Origin: Antilocapra americana
Lineage: Eukaryota; Chordata; Mammalia; Artiodactyla; Antilocapridae
Assembly: GCA_007570785.1 (NCBI GenBank)
Contig: ML660777.1
Span: 10,111,639 to 10,175,638, forward strand
Direction: 5' to 3'
DNA length: 64,000 nt
Positions 24,921 through 36,930 of the stretch are shown here, piece after piece. The position numbers and the translations under genes are program-made. The notes under the pieces were generated by a model. It searched no databases. It saw only the letters and a list, made by a program, of their open reading frames with translations, and was not told the origin of the DNA. Each line of letters begins with the position of its first letter. Within the stretch, counting starts at the first letter, position 1.

Positions 24921-25349
24921 GTGATTTGAAAAGGAATAACAAGAAGTTTAAAAAAATAGCTTCCAGTGATTGTGTAATAGGACAGTTACACCAAGCCATT
25001 CTGTTACTCTCTCAGACACACTTGGCCACTTATAGATTTCTCAATGAATTCCGATCTACTCTAATAAGAGATTTCTAATCTCATTATATTTCACTCTTTT
25101 TCAGAAATCATATCACTCACACTGACCTGGCAGTTAAATACAAGGTTGCAAAGTTTTCTTCTCCACCTATTCAAAACTAGACACCCAAAAGCCAGATCAA
25201 CTCCCAGCTTTGTTACAGAGCCTTTCCAGAAAAACACAAATGGTTGAAAAAGCAATCCTGCTCCCAACAACTGTTTAAGCCCAGACAAGAAACTGAACAC
25301 TCCAACTCCAATTTACCTAAAAAGAAGGATCTGATGAGGTATGAGGTGG

Positions 25350-25540
25350 AAAGTGAAGGTTACTAAGTCGTGTCTGACTCTTTGTGACCCCATGGACTGC
25401 ACAGTCCATGGAATCCTCCAGGCCAGAATACTGGAGGGGGTAGCCTTTCCCTTCTCCAGGGGATCTTCCCAACCAGGGATCGAACCCAGGTCTCCCACAT
25501 TGCAGGTGCAATCTTTACCAGAGGAGCCACAAGAGAAGCT
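25350..25540 (-). mobile_element. Bov-tA SINE
   Basis: Near full-length reversed copy: aagtgaaggttactaagtcg, ggactgcacagtccatggaa, gggatcgaacccaggtctcc, ending gccacaagagaagct. Confidence 0.9.
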
Positions 25541-26104
25541 TTGATTCTAAAGTGTGAATCCATGTTGATCTTCCTCATCTTTGAACTCAGATTATTCTTT
25601 ATAATCACAGCTTTAGCTTCTTTTGTTTGTCATTTACCCTGGTGGGCCACTGAAAACTACCACATGTGTTTCTCTTTCTCCATTAATCAATAACTAAATT
25701 AGCAAGCAATTAATAAGCTGTGTGCCAGATGCTCTGTTAGGCACCAAAGTGATAAAAAAACAATATTAACAGTATGTAATTAGTTTTTACTTACTAACTA
25801 GTGAAAGTTTCCACTATGCCTGAATCAAGAGTTTAGGACTAACTAGTTGGAGAAATTACAATACAGTTTCCCCGAATACACCATGACAGGTAGTCCTCCG
25901 CCTTAGCTAACCTCACACCTCTCTGAATGCATCATCACCCCCTCCCTCTGAGGAAAATGTGATGAAGAAAGCAGGAGGTGGTGGACGGGAGGACGCACCA
26001 GCTGCCTCTAACTGGGGGAGAGAAGCCAGGCTGTGATTCTCACGTGACAGGTGATGGTGGCCGACTGCCCGTTCTCTCAACACCATCCCCATGTTTTTCA
26101 AGAA

Positions 26105-26390
26105 TAGCATTCTAGGCACATGGCTGCCCAAAATAAAGACTACACTTTCAGGCTTCTTACAACTGCTGCCACATGACCAAGTCCTGGCCAATGGGACAGA
26201 AGCAGAAGTGACTGGCATCACCTTCCTCCTGCCAGTTGTCTGAAGTGCGGACATTCTGGGCAGAAACAGGGAGACCTTGTGGACCATAGGCTGGAGAAAC
26301 ATAATCCAAGATATAAGAATCTCTGATAATGGGGTTCAGCCAATACTGACCTAAGCTAATGCAAAAGAAAAATAAATCCCTGCCTTGTTT
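26105..26390 (-). mobile_element. Ancient interspersed repeat, family not assigned
   Basis: ggcacatggctgcccaaaat, catgaccaagtcctggccaa and tgggacagaagcagaagtga are phrases I recognise from a common old mammalian repeat, but I cannot give a reliable name or orientation. A related tail may be present at 61985-62060. Confidence 0.35.
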
Positions 26391-26509
26391 CAGCTGAAAT
26401 GAATACTAACAAATACAGTCTTCCTTTCTCCCTCCCCTCTTTCCAACCCTATCCTTCTCACCTACCTGATCTTATGCTTTAGATCTTACTTGTATTAAAT
26501 GTCATTTAA

Positions 26510-26714
26510 AAAAAAAAAAAGTATTTATTTATTTACTTATTTACTTGGTTGCGTCAGGTCTTGTGGCATGTGGGATCTTCACTGTGTCACCTTTTGCTTT
26601 TAGAGCTTAGATGCTCCAAGGCATGTAGAATCTTAGTTCTCTGACAAGGGATCGAATCTGCATCCCCTGCATTGAGAGGCAGATTCTTAACCAGTGGACT
26701 GCCAAGGAAGTCCC
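26510..26714 (-). mobile_element. CHR-2-type SINE with exact target-site duplication
   Basis: A-run plus (TTTA)-like tail at the left, reversed B box (gggatcgaatctgcatcccc) and reversed head (ggactgccaaggaagtccc). The 13-bp repeat ttaaatgtcattt occurs at 26497-26509 and 26715-26727. Confidence 0.9.
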
Positions 26715-26939
26715 TTAAATGTCATTTCTTAATGATCACCTTCTCTGTCCTCTTCACTTGCATTCCAGCAGGCCTTACGATAAATACACTTTTCTAAATT
26801 TGTCTTTTCTTATATTTATCACATTTTATGTGTATCTATCTATTTCTTTGGCTTCTATCTCCATCACTAGCATTCACACAAAGATTCTTTTTTTGTTTCT
26901 TTACCATGGGATCTTTCATGCCCGGCAAGCGCCTGACAG

Positions 26940-27252
26940 TGAAAGTGAAAGTCGCTCAGTCGTGTCTGACTCTTTGTGACCCCATAGACTATACAGTCCA
27001 AGGAATTCTCTAGGCCAGAACACTGCAATGGGTAGCCGTTCCCTTCTCCAGGTGATCTTCCCAACCCAGGGATCGAACTCAGGTCTCCCACATTGCAGGC
27101 AGATTCTTTACCAGCTGAGCCACCAAGGGAAGCCCAAAAATACTGGAGTGGTTACCCTATCCCTTCTCCAGGGAATCTTCCTGATTCAGGAACCAACCAG
27201 GGTCTCCTGCATAGCAGGTGGATTCTTTACCAACTGAGCTATCAGGGAAGCC
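26940..27252 (-). mobile_element. Dimeric Bov-tA SINE (two tRNA-like heads)
   Basis: A complete reversed Bov-tA (26940-27136) is followed by a second reversed tRNA-like unit (27137-27252, ending ttaccaactgagctatcagg then gaagcc). The flanks are aagcgcctgacag at 26927-26939 and aagtgcctgacag at 27253-27265, one mismatch in 13. The whole dimer therefore inserted as one unit. Confidence 0.9.
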
Positions 27253-28464
27253 AAGTGCCTGACAGGTGCAATCAAATATCTGCGGAAAAGATGGCTGAAA
27301 ATAGTGAGGGAGGTCCCCACTGCCTATTCTAGAATATCCACAGTAAATACTGCAAGTCTCTGCATTTACACCTGTTTTAACAAAAATCATGGGGAAAACT
27401 TTATACATACTTAGCAGAGCTGCTCTCAAATTCAAAGGGCATGGCACTTGAAAACAGTGGTGCCTGCTTTAAAAAAAAAAAGAGAAATTCATAGATAAAG
27501 TGAAAATATCTTCATTTAAACAAATAATGCATAAAGTATTTAATGGAAAATCACACATATTTTCAATGTTTGCTTCTGACTTTTTCATGTATTTTTATTC
27601 CCTGTTTATGTAGTCATGTCAAAGGGTAAAGAAACATGGGAGGAAACAGAGTTTTCTCTACATATGTACAAAGGCAAGAGTATCAGCATTGATTTTAGCA
27701 GCAGGAAAAGGGACAGCTACTTGAGAACATTTAGTTCACAGAACCACATGTTTTAAACACTTTCCTGCATTAGGTGCAGAAATACTATGTAAGTCTATAG
27801 CTAACCTCCAATAACAGTACATTCTAAACATACCAAACAAACACCAGGTTTTTTTATTCATCCTAGACACTGATGCAAGTCTTCTAAAGTGTCTTGGTAA
27901 TTTTAGATTAAGAAGGAATTTCTCCTCGCTTAGGAGAAGTCAAGACAATTCAACCATTTCACTCTCAAACTTTACTAATAATCATTCCTTCCATAAAGCA
28001 CTCTAGAAGACCAAATGCTCAGAATTAGGGCTATCAAAACTAACCAGTTGGGTAAACAGCCCAGATACAAGACTCTGCTATTAAAATATTATTGAGAGGA
28101 GATTTAGAAATGGTCCTTCATTTGGCCTCTTTCTCACCATCAAACCAAGGTGCTGACTGCCACGGTGGTACCCAGTAAGACCAGAGTTCTAAATGGAAAT
28201 CCTGAAGCGTGCCCACCAGCCCTACAGAAAGTGAGGGCCTCCTCCACAAGTCTCTCACCTTTACATCTTCTGCAGAGGTCTGGTTGGATTTTGTTATAAA
28301 ATATAACACCTCAGTGATGAATGATACCCTCTCTCCATTCCCCCAACTCTATGACCACACATACTGAGTCTTGAGCTAATTTGATGGGAAAGAGACTTTG
28401 ATTCTTCCTTTGTATTTGAATCTAACTCATAGAACTAGTGAGGGAATACATGGTCATGGAAGGA

Positions 28465-28600
28465 TATAGAAAACACAGGACTCTGAGCAGCTCTGAGCTT
28501 TGCCCCTTATTAGCCTGTAATTTACCTTTCCTGTTCAATCATCTATAAAATGGGAACAGTACTGGGAATCACCTGTCTTTCAGGATAAACTCAGAAGACA
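28465..28600 (+). mobile_element. MIR element
   Basis: ggactctgagcagctctgag, caatcatctataaaatggga and actgggaatcacctgtcttt follow MIR. Confidence 0.6.
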
Positions 28601-28639
28601 AGGTAAGCCATTGTTCAAGAGCCCACGTTTGGCCCCAGG

Positions 28640-28750
28640 CTGAATTACAATTTGAATATCAGTCCTGCCATTTCACCAGCTGTGTGATCCTAGTGTGAAT
28701 GTATTCATCCGAGTGTCTAATGCACAATAAATGTTAAGAAATTGGCCCCT
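28640..28750 (+). mobile_element. MIR element
   Basis: ttgaatatcagtcctgccat, accagctgtgtgatcctagt and tgcacaataaatgttaagaa are MIR-like, with an internal deletion. Confidence 0.6.
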
Positions 28751-29034
28751 GTCATTTCTCCTTTGAAAATGTAAAGCATTTCAGCAATATTCAATTGTAT
28801 TATCTAAAGATGCACATAAGACATCTAATGACAGAATGTTCATCCAATGCTGGCTCAGTATCCAGCATCACATCCTTTCTTACTGACAAAGCCGGCCTGC
28901 CCTCCCCAGATAGGCAGCTCACATCTCTAAAACACTGAGAGACACAGAAGGCCGGCCACAGTTCCCTCCAGTCACTGAAGACTCAGCCAGCTGTGTCAGT
29001 TAATAACCTTGCTAAAGATTATCCATCAGAAAGT

Positions 29035-29047
29035 GGGGGGGGGGGGG
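29035..29047 (+). repeat. Poly-G tract (13)
   Basis: Thirteen consecutive G. Length is likely to vary and to be error-prone in sequencing. Confidence 0.9.
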
Positions 29048-30430
29048 AACTCCTAATTGGTCTAGTCAGAGATGTCATTAGTTATGTACCTGGCCCCTAT
29101 GAAGTCTGTGTGGCATTTATGGAAATGGCACACACCACGGAAAAAATGTTACCAAAGCAAACAAGTATTTAACCTAAATATTAACTGGCTCCCTGCCATC
29201 TACTCATCCATTTCAAAGATAATATTATCTTCAGAGAAACCCTCTTCCTGATTATCTGCAGTTCTGACACTTCATGTGCTCAGTGATAAAATTTTTATTT
29301 CGATTCCATGGCCATTTCAATAAATAAAAGTTGTCTTTTCTCCCCTTCCTGTTAGATAGTATAACCATGTATTCAATAGGACAGCTCCTAGACTAAGTGA
29401 TCTAACGTCATCCCTATTAAATTTGTCAGAAGCAAGCATCACCGATATTTCTGAACCCTCCAAACGAAAGTCTAGAGCCTTCTTTCTTAACGAGAACATC
29501 ACCATCATAATCTTGGGTTTCATTATTAGCTGCTTCCAGCTTTATCTCAGGGAAGTTTCTAAAAGAGGAAACCATATTATTTTCTCCCCAGGAATTTAAT
29601 ACAATTGCTGCACACTTCTAACAATGTGACATGATTCAATTTCTCATGTTTATAAACACTAGCAGATAGCATTATGTGAGTAAAATGTACTATAGCTTTC
29701 TGAAAAACAGGACTTATGATTTGTCAGAAAAATATACTGTGCCATGTTTGGAAAGAAATAAAAACTGCATGGTGTGGCTTTATCTGTCCTGAATAGTATA
29801 CTCACACCATTATTTGAAAAGGTTTACCATATCACATTTTAAAAGATTCTCCTACAATATATTTCTGCAATATGACTAGAGGATTTTTACAAGAAATATC
29901 TAGTTTAGATCACTGACTGTCAGAATGAGTTATGCAGAAACACCAAGAATAAGTTAATGAATACTCCATATGTAATGGAATTCAGTCATTCCCTCTAAGG
30001 ACTCATCCAATTCATATTTCTCTCTATTTCTCTCCATCTCTACTTTGGGGAGAAAAGGTGGTAAAAGTATTTTCATGTGGTAATGATATTAGCAAAACAA
30101 GTCCCTGTGTTAAAAGTTTTTATTTGGTCATGACAAGCATTACAGAATTACAAGATAGAAGGGTGCTCACATCTAAGGATGACTGAAGTTGGTATAGAAA
30201 TTCCTCATGCATGGAGAAAGCATATAAAACTTATTTCTAAGCCCCAAATGCTATCATTTGTATATGTCTTTATACCCAAACAAGTTATTTAAATCTCAGA
30301 AATCAGAAATGAACATGGTAGCCTCACCTGTGAGCTCTCACAGTCAGACCACCTTCTCCAAAGTTTCATCTGATGATAAAAAACGAGCTTGAAATATTTT
30401 TCCCAATTCTAATGTTTAAGTTTTTAAAAC

Positions 30431-30745
30431 ATTAGCTCAGCTAGTAAAGAATCCACCTGCAATGTAGGAGACCCAGTTCGATTCCTGGGTCAGGAAGATC
30501 CCCTGGAGAAGGGATAGGCTACCCACTCCAGTATTTTTGGGCTTCTTTGGTGGCTCAGCTGGTAAAGAATTTGCCCACAATGTGGGAGACCAGAGTTCAA
30601 TTCCTGGGTTGGGAAAATCCCCTGGAGAAAGGAAAGGCTACCCACTCTAGTATTCTGACCTGGAGAATTCCACTGACAGAGGGGCCTGGCAGGCTGCAGT
30701 CCATGGGGTCGTAAATAAGTTGAACACAACTGAGCGACTCTCACA
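30431..30745 (+). mobile_element. Dimeric Bov-tA SINE
   Basis: Two tRNA-like heads (from 30431 and from 30539) precede one Bov-A body ending gagcgactctcac. Imperfect direct repeats aagtttttaaaac (30418-30430) and aagtttctaaaaac (30746-30759) flank it. Confidence 0.9.
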
Positions 30746-31611
30746 AAGTTTCTAAAAACAAAAGCATGTACCAAAGGCCCTCTTCTTTTTAAAAGTTTCG
30801 GGAACCTAATTGTGAAGAATGGCAACCCAGATGATTGTTTTCCTCTTTTCTGACAATGTCTGATCTATTTCCAGATATTAACTACAAGTACCACTGTCTA
30901 GTATGGTGTCATTAGAAAGTCCATAAAGACTGGCTTTTCAGGGTTTCCAGCAGAGCTAACATGTGTCAACTCCTATCTTCAGCAAGGCTGGCAGAAGGTA
31001 CCACTGGGCTGGAATTAGAAAGCAATTATGTTTTCAAAACAGGTGTTTTTGTTGACATAGCCATTAAACATCCTGCTTCTCCATAGTTCCTACAGGAATA
31101 GATACTTTCTCATTTTAATTTTTAATGCAAATTCCTATATTCCATGAAAAGCTATACTCCGGGGAGAATTTCCAGAGTAATACGAAATCTGTGAGGTATG
31201 TCTCTTAGTGTGACAACAACGCTCAACCTTCAGTATTTGGAGATCTTTTAGTGGAAGAAGGATACACAGACCTAACTTGAAAGTTGTAAAAGTGATGGAC
31301 ATGGCTGCTGACCTTGCCTCTCTCAGTGGTTGCACGGGGGTGGCGGAGAAGTCAAACAAATCTAGAGATGGTTACTTTTGGGTTCCTAGGAAGGCACATG
31401 GGCCCAACATATGTCAAAGGATAAGGCAAACCACACATTCCAGAATCAAAGAGAGTTAAAGACAATGAGATCTTAAAGATTAGGTATCTCAGACATTCTC
31501 AATGTTTACTGCGTATAAGAATATTCCTAGACCCACCCACTGAGAAGATGACTCAGCAGCAGTAGTTAGTCATGGCAGAAGTAACGGGGATAGAAGTAAC
31601 AAACAGCACTT

Positions 31612-33315
31612 CTAAAGAACTTGCTTTGGGCCAGATACTGTGCTAAATTCCTTACAACTATCACTTACTTAATCCTCACAATGGTCCTATTAGCTAGGGA
31701 CTGCTATTACCCCATGATGAAGGTGATGTGGAGGTGGAGGTGATGGAATTCCAGTTGAGCTACTTCAAATCCTAAAAGATGATGCTGTGAAAGCACTGCA
31801 CTCAATATGCCAGCAAATTTAGAAAACTCAGCAGTGGCCACAGTACGGGAAAAGGTCAGTTTCATTCCAATCCCAAAGAAGGGCAATGCCAAAGAATGTT
31901 CCAAGTACTACACAGTTGCATGCATCTCACACACTAGCAAAGTAATGCTCAAAATTCTCCAAGCCATGCTTCAACAGTATGTGAACCATGAATTTGCAGA
32001 TGTTCAAGCTGGATTTAGAAAAGGCAGAGGAACCAGAGATCAAATTGCCAACATCCACTGGGTTATCAAAAAAGCAAGAGGGTTCCATAAAAACATCTAC
32101 TTCTGCTTTATTGACTACGCCAAAGCCTTTGACTGTGTGGATCACAACAAACTGTGGAAAATTCTTAAACAGATGGGAATACTGACTACCCAGCCTGCCT
32201 CCTGAGAAATCTGTACGCAGGTCATGAAGCAATGGTTAGAACCAGACATGGAAAAACAGACTGGTTCCAAATTGGGAAAGGAGTATACCAAGGCTATATA
32301 TCGTCACCCTGCCTACTTAACTTATATGAAGAGTATATCATGTGAAATGCTGGGCTGGATGAAGCACAAGATGGAATCAAGATTGCCAGGAGAAATACCA
32401 ATAACCTCAGATATGGAGATGATACCACCCTTATGGAAAAAACTGAAGAAGAACTAAAGGGCCTCTTGATGAAAGAGGAGAGTGAAAAAGATGGCTTAAA
32501 ACTCAACATTCAAAAAATAAAGATCATGGCATCTGGTCCCATCACTTCACGGCAAATAGATGGGGAAACAATGGAAACAGAGAGAGACTTTATTTTCTTG
32601 GGCTCCAAAATCACTGCAGATGGTGACTGCAGCCAGGAAATTAAAAGACGATTGTTCCTTGGAAGAAAAGCTGTGACCAACCTAGACAGCATGTTAAAAA
32701 GCAGAGACATTACTTTGCCAACAAACGTCCATCTAGTCAAAGCTATGGTTTTTCCAGCAGTCATGTATGGATGTGAGAATTGGACTATAAAGAATGCTGA
32801 GTGCTGAAGAATTGATGCTTTTGAACTGTGGTGTTGGAGAAGACTCTTGAGAGTCCCTTGGACTGCAAGGAGATCCAACCAGTCAATCCTCAAGGAAATC
32901 AGTCCTAAACAATCATTGGAAGGACTGATGCTGAAGCTTAAACTCCAATACTTTGGCCACATGATGCAAAGAAATGACTCATTGGAAAAGACTCTGATGC
33001 TGGGAAAAATTGAAGGTGGGAGGAGAAGGGGATGACAGAGGATGAGATGGTTGGATGGCATCACCAACTCGATGGACATGAGTTTAAGCAAGCTCCAGGA
33101 GTTGGTGATGGACAGGGAAGCCTGGCATGCTAGAGTCCTTGGGGTCACAGAGTCAGACACGACTGAATTGAACTATTTCCCCCATTCTCCAGATGAGGAG
33201 ACCAATGCACAGAGTGGTTCAGGAATCTGTTCAAGGAAGTCCAACTAGAATGTAAGTATCCAAACCCAGACAGGCTGGCTTCAAAGTCTGAACTCTTAAT
33301 CATTATACTAAATTA
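31612..33315 (-). mobile_element. MIR element split by a BovB insertion
   Basis: The left part, 31612-31717, carries ggccagatactgtgctaaat and tcctcacaatggtcctatta (reversed MIR 3' half). The right part, about 33174-33315, continues in register with ccattctccagatgaggaga and accaatgcacagagtggttc. The BovB at 31724-33170 lies between the halves, so it inserted into a pre-existing MIR. Confidence 0.75.
31724..33170 (+). mobile_element. BovB (RTE) LINE, 1.45 kb, reverse transcriptase region
   Basis: Longest BovB here, 5' truncated. The frame at 31807-32205 holds the RT block FCFIDYAKAFDCVDH (palm motif A with the catalytic Asp). The motif C block is readable as Y-G-D-D at 32412-32423 but in another frame, so at least one frameshift separates them. 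A TGA stop precedes the second frame (32433-32807), which holds FIFLGSKITADGDC and VMYGCENW. The tail ends acgactgaattgaact, a BovB-type short repeat. A full RTE element also has an endonuclease domain, absent here. Inactive relic, antisense to ARFGEF3, nested in a MIR. Confidence 0.93.
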
Positions 33316-33961
33316 CCCACCAATAGGGCTAAGGTGAGACCCAGGGCATTAAGACAATGCCATGATTGAAGCTGATCTTTTCTCAATGGAGAAACTGAGA
33401 GGAAAAAGACTGATCTCTCTTATCAAAGACAAAAATCCACCAATGCATTTCTAGGGAGAAATCAACCATTATGAGACACCAACTATGCTTACACATTTCT
33501 CTGTACACACTCCTCTAGGGAAGAAATGGTCAGATGTTGTGTTCAGCTCATGGGTTCCAGCTGTGCTACTCTGACCAAGGTGCGCTATTCTAGGCTAGAG
33601 ATTTCCATCCTTTTCTGCCCAACTCACTGTTCACTTATGGGATACAACATACCCCTGAGTCTGTATAAAAGGCTCCCAATTATGGTGGCTCTCAAAGGAG
33701 GGGAAAAAGGGAAAAGGGGAGAGAGAAATGCCACCCCCCCAAAGGGAGATGTTAATTAGAAAGGGAGATAAGGTTCACAGAATGAGAGGACGGAAATAAA
33801 GATGTGACTCTGATATGGCTTCAAAGGATGATCTTCCTTTTCTTAAACTGATTATTCTACATAGCATTGATATATGTCATTAGGTCTTTGCTCTGTTTTA
33901 ACATATATAGGCAGGCAGAATGCCCAGAATGATCAGATCTACCCCAAGGTGGAACTACTCC

Positions 33962-34030
33962 TGTACATTTTCTTAAAAGGTCATAAATCTATTTCCTATA
34001 CATTCTCTCAAAAGGTCATAAATATATTTA
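33962..34030. repeat. Short imperfect tandem duplication
   Basis: Two adjacent copies of about 34 bp share tacatt.tct.aaaaggtcataaat.tatt (tacattttcttaaaagg versus tacattctctcaaaagg). Not part of a repeat family that I recognise. Confidence 0.7.
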
Positions 34031-34276
34031 ACAACATTTGATATGCAGGATCAAGCCAAAAATCTTACAGATTTCTTGAAATCTGTAAACCAAGTAAACC
34101 GTTTTACTTAGTTGTCATTTCTGTTCAACAATCAAGGTTACTCTAGGGGACCACAAGCAAGGATAATAACCATATAGTCCACATGACCACCACGGAGAGG
34201 CATCTTTAAGGTAACAACGAGGATTAGCAACTTGCTTCCATCACAGTGACGCAAACTGGGAGTGCGTCAAACCCAC

Positions 34277-34408
34277 CTTCATCACTTCCACCTGCAGGTC
34301 TTCATGGAGGGAAGGCGTCACTTTCACAGCATTCAGGATCTGATTGAGCAGCTGTTTCTCATCAGAATCCGTTTCCATGGATACAAACCTCTCTTCCGCC
34401 AGGAGCTT
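34277..34408 (-). CDS. ARFGEF3: ARFGEF3 coding exon, 132 bp
   Basis: On the minus strand this exon translates to 44 complete codons beginning KLLAEERFVSMETDSDEK and ending EDLQVEVMK, phase 0 at both ends. The acceptor is cctctttacag and the donor AAG|gtgggt. It matches ARFGEF3 at about residues 74-117. From memory the human protein has Ser where this has Ala after KLL, and Asn where this has His before EDLQ; both are conservative interspecies changes. The region is part of the N-terminal helical DCB-like domain that in the BIG family mediates self-association. The length is divisible by three. It lies 4,041 bp downstream of the preceding exon and 20,960 bp upstream of the next. Confidence 0.97.
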
Positions 34409-35289
34409 CTGTAAAGAGGCGAAAGACAGTGATCACAGACAGGCTTTCCCCTGCTGCCTTATTCTGCTGAAGCCTAGTATGTATTATGGATAATGTTCCT
34501 TACTTGGGAGGCATGTAGCCAGAGGCCATTAGGAAGGAGTTTCTGCTCTGTGCCATTAAAAAGAAAAATGCATCGTGCCTTTGGTAAATGGTTTTTGGCA
34601 AAGGCTTTTTACTGCTATTAGATAATTTACTGTGAATTTTATGAAGTGAAATTCTAATGTGGTGGCCAAATAAGTCGTTTGGTGGGTGGGGATGGAGGAT
34701 GAATGCGCCAAGGGGAATCCAGCTTCTCACACAGGCACGTTCGCACACACCCTTTCTGAATGAAGCTTTGTCTCAGGAAAGGAGGTTTTATACACAGGTT
34801 GATTATTCACATTCGTACTTCCTAATGTGAGCTATCATTTACCCAGGAATTATTCACGAATCTACAAATCTTCATATATTTTCATCAGAAAATCAATCCC
34901 CCAAAAACCTAAACACAAAGACAGTCATTTTCATGAGGTTTCCCAGAAGGCATTACATCTCACAGGTCAGCTCTCCTCTACTTGAAAACAATTCATTTTT
35001 CATAAAATTCTTTATGAATTGAACCAAACCCTCCTTGCCTACAACTTGTATGCCCTAGTTATACCTGGAGCCACAAAGACTAAGTTTCTAAAATACCTGA
35101 TGAACTCCACCTAAATCTCTTCTTCTCCAACACTAAACCTCCTTGGGTGCCATCAAATGTTCTCCACATAACATGGTTTCACAGACACTTTCCTCCTCAA
35201 CATGTGGCCTCCAGTGAATGTAACACTTCAAGGGTGGTCTGATAGCAATGAGCAGGAGCACCCAAAGGTGCATGCTAAGGTAAACATAT

Positions 35290-35475
35290 GGATGCTGGGT
35301 GATTAGGACGTGTCAATGTAGCCTCATCTTTGTTTTTTTTTTTTTAAGTATCGTTCTGGGAGTGATGATGGCGGAGGCTATGCATGTGTCGGGGGAGGGA
35401 GTACATGGGAAGTCTCTGCACCCTCCTTTCAATTTTACTGTCAATCTAACACTGCTCTAAAGTAGTCTTAAAAAT
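35290..35475 (+). mobile_element. Old mammalian L1 3' end fragment
   Basis: gctgggtgattaggacgtgt, ggaggctatgcatgtgtcgg and tgggaagtctctgcaccctc are L1M-type 3' sequence, interrupted by a T run. Confidence 0.55.
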
Positions 35476-35993
35476 AACAATAGTAAAAAAGATGGCAAGA
35501 GGGAAAGAAATGCAGTCTTTGGTGGCCATTGCCCTCCTATTTCAAACCTGGAATTGTTTACCTCTAGAATTCTAGTTGTGTGAGACAATTAAACGTGTTT
35601 ACTGCTTAAAATCAAACCAAAAAACAAACAAACAAAAAACAGTAATACAGAAGTTCAATCACACTCTCAGATCAAATCAGCTTAGTCCTAAGTCACAGCA
35701 CATTTTATGCTGACTCATGCAGAAACCTCATTCTCCAGGGCTGCAATTAAGCTGTTCTTCCCCAATATGTCCTGAGGCAATTGATTTTTGAGACCCCAGA
35801 GTAGGATGGATTTTATATTTATCCCTATTAAATTTGTCCTTGTCCAAGGCAGCATGGGGTTGCAACCATGAAGGATTTTTGGAATTCTGACTCATCCAGG
35901 GTAATGACTCCCTCGTTTAGCTGAATGTCACTGCAGATCCAGAAAACGCGTATTCCAAACCTTCTTCTTAGGACTCCCTGAGTTCATCTATAC

Positions 35994-36481
35994 AGCTATA
36001 CCTCATTTTACTGCACTCAGCTTTACTGCCCTTCACAAGCATCATGTTTCTTTATAAACTGAAGGGCTGTGGCAACTGTGTGTCAGTTAAGTCTACTGGC
36101 ACCATTTTTCCAACAGTATTTACTCACGTAGTGTCTCTGTGTCACATTTTGGTAATTCTTGCAATATTTCAAACTTTTTCATTTTTATTCTATTTGTTAT
36201 AATGAGCTGTCTTCAGTGCTCTTTGATGTTACTGCTGTAGCTGGCTGAAGGCTCAGATGATGTTAGCATTTTCTTTTATTAAGAAAGTATTTTTTTAGTT
36301 AAGGTATATACATTTTTTTAGACATAATGCTATTGCACACTTAAGAGACTACAATATGGTATAAACATAACTTTTTATATGCACTGGGAAAATGTAAAAC
36401 CCATGTGGCTCACTCTACTGTAATATCTGCTTTATTATGGTGATTGGGGACTGAACCCATAATATCTCTGAAGTGTCCACT
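35994..36481. mobile_element. Tigger1-derived non-autonomous DNA transposon
   Basis: The left terminal region (agctatacctcattttactg), gggctgtggcaactgtgtgt, gtgtctctgtgtcacatttt and the right region (atgcactgggaaaatgtaaa, aacccataatatctctgaag) are the two ends of Tigger1. They are joined near 36240-36260, so the transposase gene is deleted. Ends are inverted repeats of each other, diverged. Confidence 0.82.
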
Positions 36482-36599
36482 CAAAAGAAATTTTTGATTA
36501 TGCAGAGCAGCCCAGAGTTAGTTCATATACAAAACCCTGTTTTTACTTAAAGTAATAAAGCCTAGAAAACTCTAAAAAATGAATGCCTTAGAAGTTAAT

Positions 36600-36613
36600 G
36601 GGGGGGGGGGGGG
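36600..36613 (+). repeat. Poly-G tract (14)
   Basis: Fourteen G directly before a dimeric Bov-tA. It follows ttaat, part of the probable SINE target site. Confidence 0.9.
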
Positions 36614-36614
36614 C

Positions 36615-36930
36615 GGGCTTTCCTGATAGCTCGCAGTTGGTAAAAAATCCACCTGCAATGCAGGAGACCCCCAATTTGATTCCTGGGTTGGAAAGATCTG
36701 CTGGAGAAGGGCTAGGGTTACCCGCTCCAGTATTCTTGGGCTTCCCTTGTGGCTCAGCTGGTAAAAAATCTGCCTGCAATGTGAGAGACCTGGGTTCGAT
36801 CCTGGGTTGGGAAGATCCCCTGGAGAAGGGAAAGGCTACCCACTCCAGTATTCTGGCCTGGAGAATTCCATGGACTGTATAGTCCATGGGGTGGCAAAGA
36901 GTTGGACACGACTGAGCAACTTTCACTTTT
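36615..36930 (+). mobile_element. Dimeric Bov-tA SINE
   Basis: First tRNA-like unit 36615-36737, second head from 36738 (gggcttcccttgtggctcag), then a full Bov-A body ending gagcaactttcacttt. The flanking ttaatggg at 36595-36602 and 36930-36937 is a possible short target-site duplication. Confidence 0.9.

Larger units (their letters stand above)
13317..34276 (-). other. ARFGEF3: ARFGEF3 intron, 20,960 bp
   Basis: Phase 0 intron between donor ATGAAG|gtgggt (34277) and acceptor ttaaag (13316). Repeats are listed separately. I see nothing I can assign in 13840-14790, 15720-17640, 17900-19080, 20170-21030, 23770-24690, 25760-26100, 27480-28460, 28760-30420, 30760-31600 and 33320-33960. These stretches are AT-rich unique intron with scattered stops in all frames. 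Confidence 0.85.

Noticed and set aside
31807..32807. Open frames with reverse-transcriptase similarity as a host gene
   Set aside because: They are broken pieces of a BovB LINE with frameshifts, a stop and 5' truncation.
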